Source of the DNA: Ailanthus altissimus
Lineage: Eukaryota > Streptophyta > Magnoliopsida > Sapindales > Simaroubaceae
NCBI GenBank assembly: GCA_946807835.1
Contig: OX327700.1
Coordinates: forward strand, 25,394,001 to 25,458,000
DNA length: 64,000 nt
Direction: 5' to 3'
Positions 1-13,016 of this stretch are shown here, piece after piece; the stretch's first letter is position 1, and every line of letters begins with the position of its first letter. Below the pieces are notes generated by a model. That model saw only the letters and a list, made by a program, of their open reading frames with translations. It was not told where the DNA came from and ran no database searches. A program made the translations under genes and the position numbers.

Positions 1-2160
1 TAAAAAATATATTTTTAAATATGTCTTAAGAGTTCAATTTTTTTTTTTAACACGTGATGATTTAATCAAATAGTTAAATATGTATCTTTTTAATCTCCTC
101 GTTCTTTTTTATGTAATAAGTTTGTGTTTCTATTTCATAAAGCTATCTTTATTAATGTGTATCTAGTTGTTATATTACTATTTTTTTATGTAATATGAAT
201 ATTTATAAAAAAAAGAATATATTTTATTTTGTTGAAACATGAACATTTTATTAATGTACTTGTAAAATCATTCTTATTCTTATTCGATCAAGCATTAAAT
301 TTAGTGTTTTTTTATATATTTTTTAATGTAAAAATATAATATATTGTCTCGATAAATATTCAGTAGTTATATCAATGGCCTCTGATGTAAGATCAATATT
401 AAAAAAGAGTTTTTTTTTTAGTTAAAAGGAGTATTTGATTAATATATTCTTAAAAATATTCTTATCTAATTAAATCATGTATTAAATTTTATATTTAAAA
501 GAAAAAGAGGGATAGAAAGTACTTCCAAAGGTTCAAAATACAAATCCCGTATACATAAATTGAGTACGAATCATCATCGTACATTATACTATCATCTAAC
601 TTCTTTAAAAATAATAATAAATATATATTTGTTTTTTGTTTTTTATAAATAGAAAAAATAAAAAATAAAATAAAAGAAAGAAGAAAAACATTCGAATTAG
701 AATGGTGACGTGTAATGGGAGTGGGATTTTCATTTTCAGTCAGCTGCTTTTGGGCAAGCATGCGCGGAAAGTAATATCACGTGCTGGCCACAAACGCTCA
801 CGCTATACACAAATTTACTATTATTATTATTATTTCCTCTTTCTTTGTTTCTTTTTCATAAAATATTAATCAATTCGACTTAATTTATGCTTTTTTTTTT
901 CTCTCGCATTGGACAACTGATGACCGATCAGAAGCAACCAACAAACAAATTCAGCGGGTAAGGGTTAAAATTATATAACAAGCAACAAGGAAAGAGTGTA
1001 AACAAAACAATAAAGTATTATTATTATTATTATTATTTGGCGCACCAGGTTGAAATTAATCTTTTTGCTACAATGATTGTGTATTATTATTATTATTATT
1101 GTGGGGTTTTCTTTTTAATATTGTGATAATTGTGTGATATTGACTCCATTGATGGAGGTGTGAGCTCTGGAAAATTGTTTTGAGTGGTTCATTTGAGGTG
1201 AGGAATGTCCCAAACAAAGAAAGAAGGAAAAAGAAAATGAAAGAAAGGAAAGAGTGCCAACGTTAAAGGTCCAGGAACATATCACAATTTAATGAGGTGC
1301 GGTTTAAGAATTTGGACTCAAAAGTTGATTTATCATAATTTATCAAAATTATATCGATCAAGTGTAGTTTAAGAAGTTAGGTCTAATATGGACCGGATGT
1401 AAGTTAATTGAAAGTAAAGTTTATTTTTTAATATTTTAAAACAACATTTACGATCATTTTTTAAGCAACAGTTATTTAAACATAACCACTATAATTCTCT
1501 TTTTTTTTTTGGCCAATTTATAGTTGCGTTGAATGGTTTTTATTCAAGAGATCCGATCGATGTTTTTAGAAGAACAAATAAATTTAACTTAAAAGATTTA
1601 AAATCGTCTAAATTTTGAGGTTAACAGTTTAAAGTTATTTATGAAAATAAAACGAAAAGTCACGAAATATAATTAATTAAATAATAAAAAATAATAAAGA
1701 AAAAGAAGAAGAACAGTTAGACATGCAGCTTCGACTCGCTGACAGTGTGACTTTATCATAAGTTATCGCTGACTCACAAATTAACTATTTTTCTCTATTC
1801 GGTCATGGGCAATTCATGACGGTTAGAGGAGAACTTTGTCGACAAAATATGTGGTGGTGTTAGAGTTGTTTGTTGTGGTAGTAATCACATGGGTGGTGAT
1901 CGGCAAAACATGAAGCAGCGGGGTAACTTTGACAACACGTTCTTTGCACATGATAATGACGAATGGTGATCTCCGTGCTTGGTGATGATAAACAAGGGTT
2001 GATGATAGAAAAGGCTGCGCGATGCGAGAGAGAGAAAAAGATGAACCCAGAGCTTCATATGACTTTGCTCACTCAACCTCTTATAGTTTTGAGAAATTTA
2101 GTTTTGACCAAAATTTTATAAATAGGCCCCAACTAAAATTTATATTCTGGGTAGTTCTTT
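1..2160. other. AT-rich intergenic DNA, no gene seen
   Basis: No supported gene. The stretch is AT-rich with many homopolymer runs and short trinucleotide runs (for example the tta/att runs near 820 and 1,020-1,100). The longest open frames are low-complexity and lack recognisable motifs, so I do not call them. Two CACGTG/CACGTGC-like words occur near 50 and 778 but with no gene in position to use them. Confidence 0.6.
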
Positions 2161-2189
2161 ATGATCTTCTACAAAATTAAAGATCGAAA

Positions 2190-2430
2190 CTAACACATAA
2201 ATCCTCACTAAAGCTAACCACACAAATATTCATTGAAGTCGACCACAAAAGCCCTAATTGAGGCCAATCACGGAAGCTCTCACCGAATTCAACCATATAA
2301 GTTCTTTTTGCTGCCAACCACAAAAAGTTTCACCAAACTCAACCACATAAGTCCTCGCCGAAGTTAACCATGAAAGCCCTAATTGATGTTAACCACTGAA
2401 ACCCTCATCGAAACTAATGATATAAGACAC
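2190..2430. repeat. 25-bp degenerate minisatellite, about 9 units
   Basis: Successive units such as gaggccaatcacggaagct and gaagttaaccatgaaagcc align at an exact spacing of 25 bp, each with a core like aaccacataagycct. The same type of unit recurs near 18,600-18,780, 19,915-20,090 and 21,840-22,020. I infer that it belongs to the non-coding or U3 part of an LTR-retrotransposon family, because the downstream copy at about 23 kb ends in an LTR-like tail. Confidence 0.65.
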
Positions 2431-2534
2431 CAAGGCCAACTATGTAAGCCTCTCGAAGACTAAAATACAAATCGACTTAAAGGCTCAAAGTAATCGAGAG
2501 CCGAGGACTCAAACCAACTTGAAGGCTCAAATTG

Positions 2535-2945
2535 CCCGAGGACTCTTAGGGGATACAAGGTAAGACCCTAACGATCCCTTTAATTGAATTATTGAAGAGC
2601 TAAGGGGATACGAGGCAAGACCCTAACAACCTCCCACAGTCGAATTACTAAAGAATCGAGAATATTTGAGGTAAGGCCTTAACAACTATTTCGATCAGAT
2701 TATTGAAGAACCAAGGAGATGCAGGGCAAGACACTAATGACTCATTCAATCGGACTATTGAAAAATCGAGAGAACACAGGGTAAGGCCTTAATGATCTCC
2801 CAGTCAGTTCATTACTGAAGAATTAAGAGAATACAAGGTAATGCCCCAATGACCCATTGTTAGAAGAACCAAGAGGATACAAGGTAAACACCCTAATGAA
2901 TTTTCTCAATTAGGTGATTATTATAAAGCCGATGGGGGTACAAGA
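2535..2945. repeat. About 55-bp degenerate tandem repeat, 6-7 units
   Basis: Units repeat the pattern of a short gaagaaccaaggagatac-like word, then caaggtaagaccctaa, then a variable c/t-rich spacer with ayyggattattga. The spacing is about 46-60 bp and units differ by many substitutions, so this is old. It directly follows the 25-bp array and is probably part of the same decayed retroelement. Confidence 0.6.
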
Positions 2946-2999
2946 TGAGGCTCCAACAACCCTTTTGACCGATTGTCAAGCATAAATTTTAAATACTAG

Positions 3000-3420
3000 T
3001 TTTCATCATTAGCACAATAAGGCAAGCTTAAAGACAACCACGTTATGTAGGTCTACTGACACACAACTAATGCTTTACTTTTGCTAAGTACTTAACATTT
3101 TACCTTGAGAATTATATTGAGACATCAAGTCGAATAATTATTATAAAATTTTTAGTATCAATAAATTAATATTCAAAATTAAGGGATCCGTGTTTCTTAT
3201 AAATTTTGGATAATATATTCTAATCATAAAAAGAATTCTACTCTTATAATCTCATGATGAATCATAATTAGGAAAGTAATGACATTCTGATCCTAAAATA
3301 ATACTATAACTAAGTACAATAATATTTATAAAAATAGGCTAAATAATAAAGAAATAAATTTTCTTTCTTTCTTTCTTTGACTTACTCTCTTGTTAAGAGA
3401 GAGAGAGCTATAAGGCCCCA
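3000..3420. repeat. Decayed LTR-like tail, low similarity
   Basis: The stretch after the two tandem arrays contains words similar to the better preserved LTR-like tail at 22,780-23,180, such as tataaaaataggctaa and a run of ttctttctttctttc before a gagagagag stretch. The similarity is partial and judged by eye. The call rests mainly on the shared order: 25-bp array, then second array, then this tail. Confidence 0.3.
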
Positions 3421-5880
3421 TTATTAGAGCCACATCTACAATAATTATGATTTATTATATTTTTATTGAAAAATATTATTTAATAATATAATATAAGTAA
3501 GTTTATTAAACTTAGTAAAATATATGTAAGTTTACATTGAGCCGAATTACTCTTATTCATTTTTTTGTATTTATTTTACGTTACTTTGATTTATTTTAAT
3601 TTAAGAGATCTAACATTGTTTTAAAAATACAAATAAATTCAACTTGTGAAATCTAGATTCACCCAACTTTTCGGGCCAACAAGGTCTAATAGGGGAATCT
3701 AAGTTAATTAAAATTAAAGTTTATTTTTTTTGAATACTAAGAAAAAATTTACTATCATTTTTAAAGATTGAGAAATTTAAGCATCGGGAGTAGTGGCTCA
3801 ATTACAGTGCATTTTTTTTCCCTCTATCATGGTTAGATTTTTTTTTTTGAAATATATTTTGGTTAGATTTTAGTTACCCAAAAATATCAGAACTTAAAGA
3901 TAATGACCAAACGTAATTTACAATTATGCAATAAGGTTCCAAAGTTAGCAAACAAATGAAATTCTTTGATGAGAAAGATTTTATAAAATAATTCAAAGTC
4001 TAAAACACAATCATACTCGTTTTTTACTACAAAACAAAACTTGTAGACCATATTTACTTTTGACAAATGAGTTTTTTTTTTTTTAAGGAAATTTGTTGTG
4101 CATTCCATAATATTAGTGAAATCAATAAGGTATCATATATAGTGATACTGCTTAATTAAAACTATAAATTTTGAATAAATACCCAACACTAATACTAATA
4201 TAATAAAAAAACTGGTATGTTTGAAATTGAAGTGGGAAAGTGGGAAACTGGGTATTTATTAACTACGAAAGTAGGTGTAAGATTGGAATCAAATCTTTTG
4301 TTTGGATTTGACAATGAGAAAGCTTGAATATTAATCCAGTTTCAACAGAGAAGAGACTGTTTCTTCTTCCTTTTTTTTTTTTTTTTAGCGTGTGTGTGTT
4401 TGGATTTTGCCAATCTTGCAGCTACGACTTTTGCTATGATAAGGACGCCAATGAGTTGAAACCAAATGGAAAATTATATTGCACAAAACAAAAGCAATGA
4501 AATTGACTTTCAAACATGGAAAGAAAAAGCCCTTTCATGCTCCACATTTGGTGTTGTCGGCATTATTGTGTATTTATCAATTCAGACACAATCCTCTCTC
4601 TCTCTCTCTCTCTTTCTCTATAGATTTTTATGTCATACTCATAAGAAAAGAAAGAAAGAGATGGTATATTCTTGATGTGTTACACAAATTTTTATTGAGG
4701 CCATGACCCATTATCTGCTTTTGTGACACATTCCTTGTACTAATAATAATGCTGTTGTCATTTCCATTCATTATCTCCAAAGGAAACATAAACTTCAAGC
4801 TTTCTATCTCCATTTGAATTGATTGCTTAATTAATTGACTTACCCTGTATTTATTTTATTAGTTTTCGTGTACTCGTATAGTTATTGTTTATATCTCACA
4901 ATTTTGTATGAAATTACATGTACGATGGAGTTTATTCATGTAATATTACTTTCTAAGTAATTTGACGACCAAGTAAAATTGGTTCTAACGTGCAATGCTT
5001 TTTTGTTTTTAAAACACAGCTAAATTCAAAGGTTTAAGTTAATATTAAAAAAAAAATTGGGACACAACATTACATCATATGCGACGTAGATATACACTTC
5101 ATATGCGGAGTAGATAAGTTATACGATGAAAGAGCAAATTCTTATATAAAAAAAAAAAGAATGTTCTATGATATAAAGGGTTCTCTATATAAGAATATTC
5201 TTATAAATAGAAAGAATATATTTTATTAAGACTCGAATCTTTGATCTATGATAAGAAAGATGAACTTACATAGGAATGTTTGCTTAAACTAGCGCAAACA
5301 ACTCTCTTTAGTTATTTTAAAAGTTCAACTCTATTCAAACATGGATGAAAATAAGTTTATCTTTTATTTAGAATAAATTATCAAATTAATCTCAATAAAT
5401 CTTAAATTATAAGTACAAATGCATAAAAATAATTAAAAAATATATATAGATATATTAAGAGTCTAATTATAGTACTAAAATTGTATCATAAACCTTCAAA
5501 TACAAGATTTAATTAATTCGACATCCTTTTACGTGAATCAAAATACATAGTTGTTTTACTCCGTTGGAAGAAATTAATTTAGAGTATCAAATTAACTAAG
5601 AATCTTAGTCACAGTTGAAAGTAGAATATGTTTAATCAAGAAGGAACGTTTGTGTAAATCACATATATGTTCATCATAGAATAAAATTAGCCGCATGATG
5701 GAGAAAAGCAACATGTTTCACAAAAAAAGATTGTGTGTGAATGAGATGTATCTTACATATTTCCATTTACCATATAAAAATATAGGGAAAAAAAATGCAG
5801 TACAATCAATGATATATGATGAGCTATAACAAAGTCAAATGGGGTACATATTTTTATTCCTATTTTTTGCTTTTCTTTTC
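3421..5880. other. Intergenic, no gene; TC microsatellite
   Basis: No gene is supported. A (TC)n run sits at about 4,592-4,614 and a T homopolymer at about 4,371-4,386. The short overlapping frames around 4,466-4,813 on both strands have no recognised motif and read through the microsatellite, so I treat them as chance. Confidence 0.55.
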
Positions 5881-6129
5881 TAAACTTTAGGTGATGGGAT
5901 TAACATCCTTCCACTTTGTCCCCCTCTTCGCATTTGATTTATCTTTTGGCTTTTTTTGTTTAGTGACGTTCAAAGATGTTGATGTGGTTGGACTTGGATG
6001 GATGTTCATTCATTGGAGATGGCTAATTTGCAAAATGGCTTGTTATGGATGGATGGATGGTGGAGGGTTCCTATCTTTGCTTTTACCCACGAGCCATTGC
6101 TTTTCTCATAGGAAAGGAATAATGCCAGT

Positions 6130-6200
6130 GCTTCCCTTAACCCCCTTTTGGGCCCCATCTCTGGTCCAATCAATCATGTGGGCCCTTCTTGTCTGGGCCG
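6130..6200. promoter_or_regulatory. Cluster of GGGCC / site II-like motifs with CCAAT
   Basis: Within about 70 bp there are tttgggcccc, tgtgggccct and tctgggccgc words plus ccaatcaatc. GGCCCA/TGGGCC (site II type) motifs are common in plant promoters of housekeeping genes. Here no convincing gene follows on either strand, so this may be an orphan or decayed promoter, or chance in a locally C-rich patch. The frame at 5,891-6,256 crosses it but has no recognisable protein features. Confidence 0.25.
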
Positions 6201-9200
6201 CCTCCATCCATACCCCCCACCCCAATATTTTTCTTTTTTTGGTTTTTCTCAAATAATAATAAAAACAAAAAAACAAACAAACAAACACCCATTGTTGCGT
6301 AAATCAATGAAATGCTGGCGTGCCTTTGCTTTGAGGGTTGGTGTCGTTCTAGTGGAGACTTGACCCTACCATCGCGACCCCCACCCCGCACCCCTCCCAA
6401 TTCTGCCACTTTTGTGACCATTTCTTTCTCCCCTCTCTTTCTCTGTATCCATATCTATTAACAAATTAGAGCAATGTAGTTAATGCTATCAGCTTTGAAG
6501 TTTATAACCTCATACTCATACAACAAAATCTTAAAATTTTGCATACACATTTGATCTCTCTTGGCATCTCTTAAGTGTGTTGGCTCTCCAATTTCCCTGA
6601 CCCTTGCTCGTTGGGCACACTTATTATTATATTGACAGTACTTTTATTATTATTATTATTTTTCTTTAACACATGATTTGGGTATTGCATGCTCTGTTGT
6701 TTTCACCATAAAGCTTTAAAACCCACAAATGGATAAACATGCCACTTCTGTTGCTTGGTGGTTAGGGGTGTTGCTCAAGCAAAACTAGTCAATTTGGGGG
6801 CAGCCCTATTTAATTTAAACCCAACTTAGTAGCTATCATTAATTAACTCATTAACTGTCCTACCCTCTTTCAAATCCAATTGAACACAAATATATCGTAA
6901 TTCATAAGGATCCCAAAAAAACTTCAGCTTGGTTCTAAGAAATCCACATGTACCACTTGCTGGGTTAAGCTTAGCATGCACTTCTGCCGGTGTTTTTGCA
7001 CTCCACTTCATGGTGTCTGTGATGCTTACACGCTTATATAGATTTTCTTTCTTTCCTTTCTTTAAATAAAAAAAAAAAACGAAAAGAAAAAAACCAAGCA
7101 AATGGCTAATAAATATTGTTAAAATTTAGAATTTTAATTTGAGTACCACCCATTATGCGAGGAGATTTCACCTTCTTTTATTCACATAAGAAAAGAAGTT
7201 TAAGTCTCTTTCATATTTTGTTTAAAAAAAATGAAAATGAATGCCAATTTTAGTCATATAGTGGGAGAAATTTAGAGTATGCTATCTCAAATTCAATTTC
7301 TTCAAAATAAATAAAATAATATTATACTTTTTAAATATTTTAAATTTTTTTATCTCAAATAATATGTTAAGTAATATTAAATAATAAAATAATATAATAA
7401 ATAATTTTAAAATTTATATAATTTTACTATATAATAATTGTCTAATACTTCAATTTATAATACAAAATTTGAGATACCATTTCACAAGTATAACTTACTC
7501 AAATAAATATTGTCCTTGTTTAGTGTATAAATTCAAAGTGCCAATTAAACAAAAAAAATTAACGTTTAATTAAGATAATGTTACTTTTGTCGGTAGCAAG
7601 AGTATTAACACTATCATTCCCTGAGATTTACACAACTTACATTTTAATGATAGTTTTGATTTTAATTAAACTATCACTTTTTATTTAATCTTAAAAAATA
7701 AAAATACTCTTATTTTTTAAAAATATTTAATTATTTATATAATAAAAAAATAATTTTAAAAATATGTAATTAAAATCAAAGTCACCGTTAAAATATAATG
7801 TGACATTGTTAATATAGCGAGTTATTAGTAAGTAATTAACAAGAGATTAGCAATGGTTATCATCTGACTGTTAACTACTGATGTTTGATGATGTATCTAA
7901 TCACAAGGTGAGATGTGTTATAATTTATATAAACAAAAGTGGAGGACCCAAATCCCAGCATTAATGTTTATAGTCTGATGCAACTCCATAAGCATAACTC
8001 AAAACTCAAAAGCCTTCTTAGCATTAATATCATTTTAAAAGTATTTTGATTGGAAAATAAATAAATTGATTTTTTTTTTATATTTTTTTTTCAAACAATG
8101 AAAACCAAATATTCATTAGAATGGACACAATTCGATTTATCAATTAAAATTGGATGTCGTTTTTTTTTTCTTCTGATTTTGGGGTGATGGATGTTATAAT
8201 AAATGATTCTGGTAGAGTTTTTGTCCTTGTGTCTCTCTAATTTTAGTACGTAGTAATAAATTTCTGTTTTTTTAATAATTTTTTTTAACACGTGGAAGAG
8301 GAGTCTCGTTTTAGGTTTTATCTTTTTATTTAAACGTGATTTTATATATTATAGATTATTTTAAAATAATTAATTTATTTATTTAAACTATCTTTGAGTA
8401 GAATTTAAAATTTTTTATTGAGTATAGATTTATTTTATTTAAAAATTTAATACTAATTAAACTATAATTGATAAGATGATGGTTAACTTAATATATTAAA
8501 AAAAAATTTGAGTTATGGTCTTTAAATTAAATTATTAATATATTTAAATTTATTTTCGTCTTTTTTAACGCAAAGAAAAAATTCATTGAGTGTTGCGTAA
8601 ATTTTATTGTAGAATATTATTATACTCTTTATTTTTATTAAAAATTATCAATTTTTATGTTCAAGTTGTTATGAACTATTAATTTCACATGATAAATTTA
8701 AATTTATATTATATAAGATATCAATCTTATTTATAATCACGTCTAATATTTTGTATTCCAAATCTTCATTTAAAAAAAAAAATTATTGTAAACCATTTAC
8801 TACACATTTACTACTAGTAGCAAGTGCTTTAATGAAATTTGTATGAGACTATAGGAACAATATAATAATATTAGGTATATTAAATATATATTAAATTGTA
8901 TATTAAAATGATGTGTTAAGTAATTATTAAATAATGAAATAGTATAAATTTTAAAATTAATTATTATATCAAATAATTATTTAATATATTATTTTTTAAA
9001 ATATAATTTAAGATATTTAGTATTATTTAAGAATAATAATACTACACATCTTAATTTCGAATCTCAAATTTTAAATAAAATATTAAATAATTATTTTTAT
9101 AATTTTTAAAATTATTTATTATATTATTTTTTTATCTATGATTATTTAACATCTAATTTAAAATTTAAAATACATGACATTACGTCCTTAACGCACAGAA

Positions 9201-12200
9201 ACAAAGTAAAAGAAAGGTTTACGTGAAAAAAAAAAGGAAGAAGCAACAGTAGATTGAAATTCTGGAGTATCAAAAATCAAAAGTGGGTAACTAATAATAT
9301 TTGGTTGGCTGGACCTGGGCCTGTGCAGATTCATCAATGGACAAAAACGTATAAGAAATGGGAGGAGGAGGATAAGATATAGTTAGTTTTAAAGGCAGTT
9401 AATGAATTGAAATCACAAGGCTCTATAATGCCACCCATTTCAATTTCTGGTTCCCTATTTTCAGAAGGTAGGACTTTGTTTCATCATTAAACTTCCAAAC
9501 CCTTATGATCAATCAAATCACAACAATGAATGAATTTTTTTGTAGAGGGTGTTTGGTTTACAATTCCAAATCAGTTAGTTTTTTCTTTTTCTTATTTAAA
9601 AAAAAATTGCAAATTATAATTAATTCAAAGTTTTACAATTATTTGACTATAATTGGGTAAAAATATTGGAGATAGTGTTGACATATTATTCTATAATTTG
9701 TATAAATATTTATTTGATATTTATATAATGTATATTTAATAAATTGATAATTTATTATATAATAATAATTTTATTACTTTCATACATTATAGATTTAAAA
9801 AAATTTAAATATATTCTAAATATATTTAAATTAACACTAAGAGTTAGAGTTTTGTTTAAAATGAGACAAAGATCCAAAAATACTTATTTTAATAACATAA
9901 TTACAAGGAGTCTTAAATAGTATTAAGAAATGTCATTATACATTATGTTCTAAAAAATATTGCTCTCGATTAATGTTTACCAACACAGGTCAATTGGTAA
10001 ACATTTCATATCAGTCTATGTCTGTATCTGGATTGTCCAGATGATTAGTTTTAGTAAATTATGAGTTTAGTAAAAGTTTATATAGGCATGTAGGTATTCA
10101 GTAAATACTGGGTACTAAACAGACTTACGAGGATCTCCAATAAACTTCTCATAAAGCTATTAATGGATAGTTTTCTTAAGTTGAGTAATATTTATAGTCA
10201 TTTGACCTGAGCGCCACAATGGGCTTGTGAGTGATCCACTATATTTTAATTTTACACATGTCAAAGACCTTTTATAGTCTAACCTCTATGTGTTGTTGGG
10301 TATGGTTTGATTTTCATGAAGTCCGGTGTGCATAAATATGAGATTCGTCAGTTTATACAGGTAAATTGTATATCTTGATACTTTAAGATTATATTTTATA
10401 AAGTTTTATGACTATAGGTATTAACCCCATAGTTTTTTTTTTCATAAGGTAAAATAATATTATAAAAGTGCTTGTATATATTGTTTATTAAAATACAAAT
10501 TTGTGAGATAAATTCATAATTGAGCAAATAGAGATTTTATAGTGAAGATCTATGTCTCTACTCTTCTGAGATATAGGTGATGAAGAGACTATACACAATT
10601 ATGATTAACTTCAACTTATATAGCTCAATGCATTGTTTTGTTATTATATTAGTAATATGTGTGTAAAATAATATTTATGAACTTATAAAAAAATTTTACA
10701 AGATAAATATGTATGAATTTAAAAAGCCTTAAAATATAAAGTGTACTCGTTAATTATTAAAATAATAGATTGAATGAAAAATTTTGATTTAAATTTTTTT
10801 TGAATAAATGAAATTTGGTATTGTTAATACCTCTTGAAAAGAATATGTGTCAAAACGTAATAAGTTGGCTTCATAAATGGGCACCTAGAATATAATAATA
10901 AAGCTTAAATGTTAAATTTTTCTTATATGGTTGACAAGTGTTCTTAAGTTTTCTAATGGCTTTGACAAGTGTAATTCACTTAGATTATTAAGCTTAATTT
11001 AATGGACAGATGTCCGTTAAGGAAAAAGTGAACATGCAAAAGAGTTTGCATTTAGTTCGGCCATGCATATGTATTGGTGGTTAGTTTTTCATGAGAGGAA
11101 AATTTGAGAGCGCTTTGGCCTTAAAGAGAGAAATCGAGAGAGAGTGAGAAAGTTGTAAGTATTAAGCTTCACAGAATCAACTCCTTAAAAAAAAAAAATT
11201 TGAAGTTATTATTTTAACACTTTAATTTATTAAAGTTAAAGCATAAAATTATTCGTAGGAGTGTTTTAAGGTAAGACTCTGCATTTCAAATCATTCAACT
11301 ACACTTGCGGTCTTTAAAAATAATTTTTTTTTATTATTGTAATAGAATTATTATTTAAAAATTGTAGTTATTGAAATATGTTTTATGGTTTCGTTGCATG
11401 CTTTATGTTACATGTATTTATATTTTACTAATCACACATTCTCACACATGTAATTACAATAATAAATTAAGAAATATATATTTTTTTAATTATTACTTTC
11501 AAAACTGTTATGAGAATTTTTTTATTATTATTATTTTGTATTTTTACATTTCATATTGTAAATTGAAGAGAGTCCAAATCCAATACAACAAGCTCTGAGA
11601 TCATAAATTTGTTCTGTGACTGGTAGATGGAAACCACCTACCTAATAAATAATTGAAACAAAAATCTATCCTCAGGTTGAAATTTTGAATTGATGCGTAG
11701 AATTTGCTAGTTAAACCAATTTCTTTAATCAACATGAAAAAGACTGTTTGCTCTATAATAAAAAATTATTCTGACACTCTAATTTCGGAATTATTTGTGA
11801 CACTCTTTAAGTTCAATAACTCCAAAATTAACCTACTAGCAATTATCATTTTCTTTCATGACAAATGCAATGCAAAAAAGAAAAAGAAAGAAAAAATAAG
11901 ATAAAATCCAAGACCCTCTACAATGGTATTCATATTTTGTTATTGAAGAATCCATTCAGATCAATAATTGGTTTCATTAAGAGAACAAGAAGAGAAGACG
12001 GTGAAAACTGAAAAGCAAGAAGCCATATCAGATTGAAAGGGACTGTTTCTTCAGGCTGAAGAAGATGTGGCCAAAACTCTGGCCTTTTTTGAAAGTATTA
12101 GTTCATGAGTCATGATAATGAAAGCTCTGCCTCTGGCCAATGAATCCAATATGATGATTGATGATCAATCTCCAAAAACAGCCAGAGAATGTATGTAGTG

Positions 12201-12600
12201 CAGGGAATAAAGCTAAAAGTTTATACCCCACCTGTCATTTGTTAGGATTTGATTAATCACCTACTAATATCATAATGTATTCCCACTTCCATATCTCCAT
12301 TCTTCTCCCTTTCTCAATTCCGGATATTACTTGATCCAATTTGTTTTTATTATTTATAGCATAATGATGAGCTAAGCATTAGTTCACAACATAAATTGAC
12401 TCAATACCTGTTGTCATTTTCAGAGATATGTAGTGCTCCATATTCTCATTGATTGAGAAATAGCATGATCCAGCTCCTTGGGAAACATATGGATGTTATT
12501 ATCTTGCCATTATCCGAAATTATTCTAAAATTTCGTGTCTTGTGAAAATTCAATTTTCCTTCCAGTGACACTCAACATGTTTGATTAGTGTATGAATCAC
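6201..12600. other. AT-rich intergenic DNA with probable old repeats
   Basis: No gene recognised. From about 7.1 to 9.2 kb the DNA is almost pure A/T with short taaat/attta words. From about 9,960 to 11,170 it becomes more complex, with passages such as gtgagtgatccactatat and gagagaaatcgagagagag that look like non-coding retroelement sequence. I cannot define ends or a family. ORFs here are short, low-complexity and unsupported. Confidence 0.5.
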
Positions 12601-13016
12601 TGTTAGATGTTTTAAAGTTATAATCTTTCAGCCAAATCATAATGTGCCAAGAACAATTCACTTTTCCAAATTATGGTATTTGGACCCTCTTAAGGTAACT
12701 AGAGCTAACGAGAGAACGAAATAACAACCAGTCCCGCAACACATTTTAAAACAAATTATGAACAGCAGGTGCAAATGGTAAAGAAAATGGGCAAATAAGA
12801 TGACACCGCAGTTCCTAAACTGTGATATGAGCCTTCTCATACTAATATAGCCTGAAGATATTGTCTTCTAACAAAACAAAAGCTAAAATAGCGAACGATA
12901 ACACTGGGGACAAAATACAAGCACTCGTATGATTAGATGCGAGAAGATAACGAAAAGAACTTAAGCCCAGCACAAAACCCTGTAACTGTTTCCTCCTAAT
13001 CACCCCTAAACACCAC
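12601..13016. other. Probable 3' UTR and downstream flank of the DRB gene
   Basis: This stretch lies directly downstream of the DRB stop codon on the minus strand and contains no supported ORF. Its base composition is closer to that of the gene than the AT-rich DNA further left, which fits transcribed 3' sequence. The exact cleavage site cannot be set from the sequence alone. Confidence 0.35.

Noticed and set aside
5891..6256. 121-codon frame on the plus strand
   Set aside because: Trp/Phe-rich, crosses a C-rich promoter-like patch and a tggatgga repeat, and has no motif. The overlapping frames on both strands are equally good, so it is probably chance.
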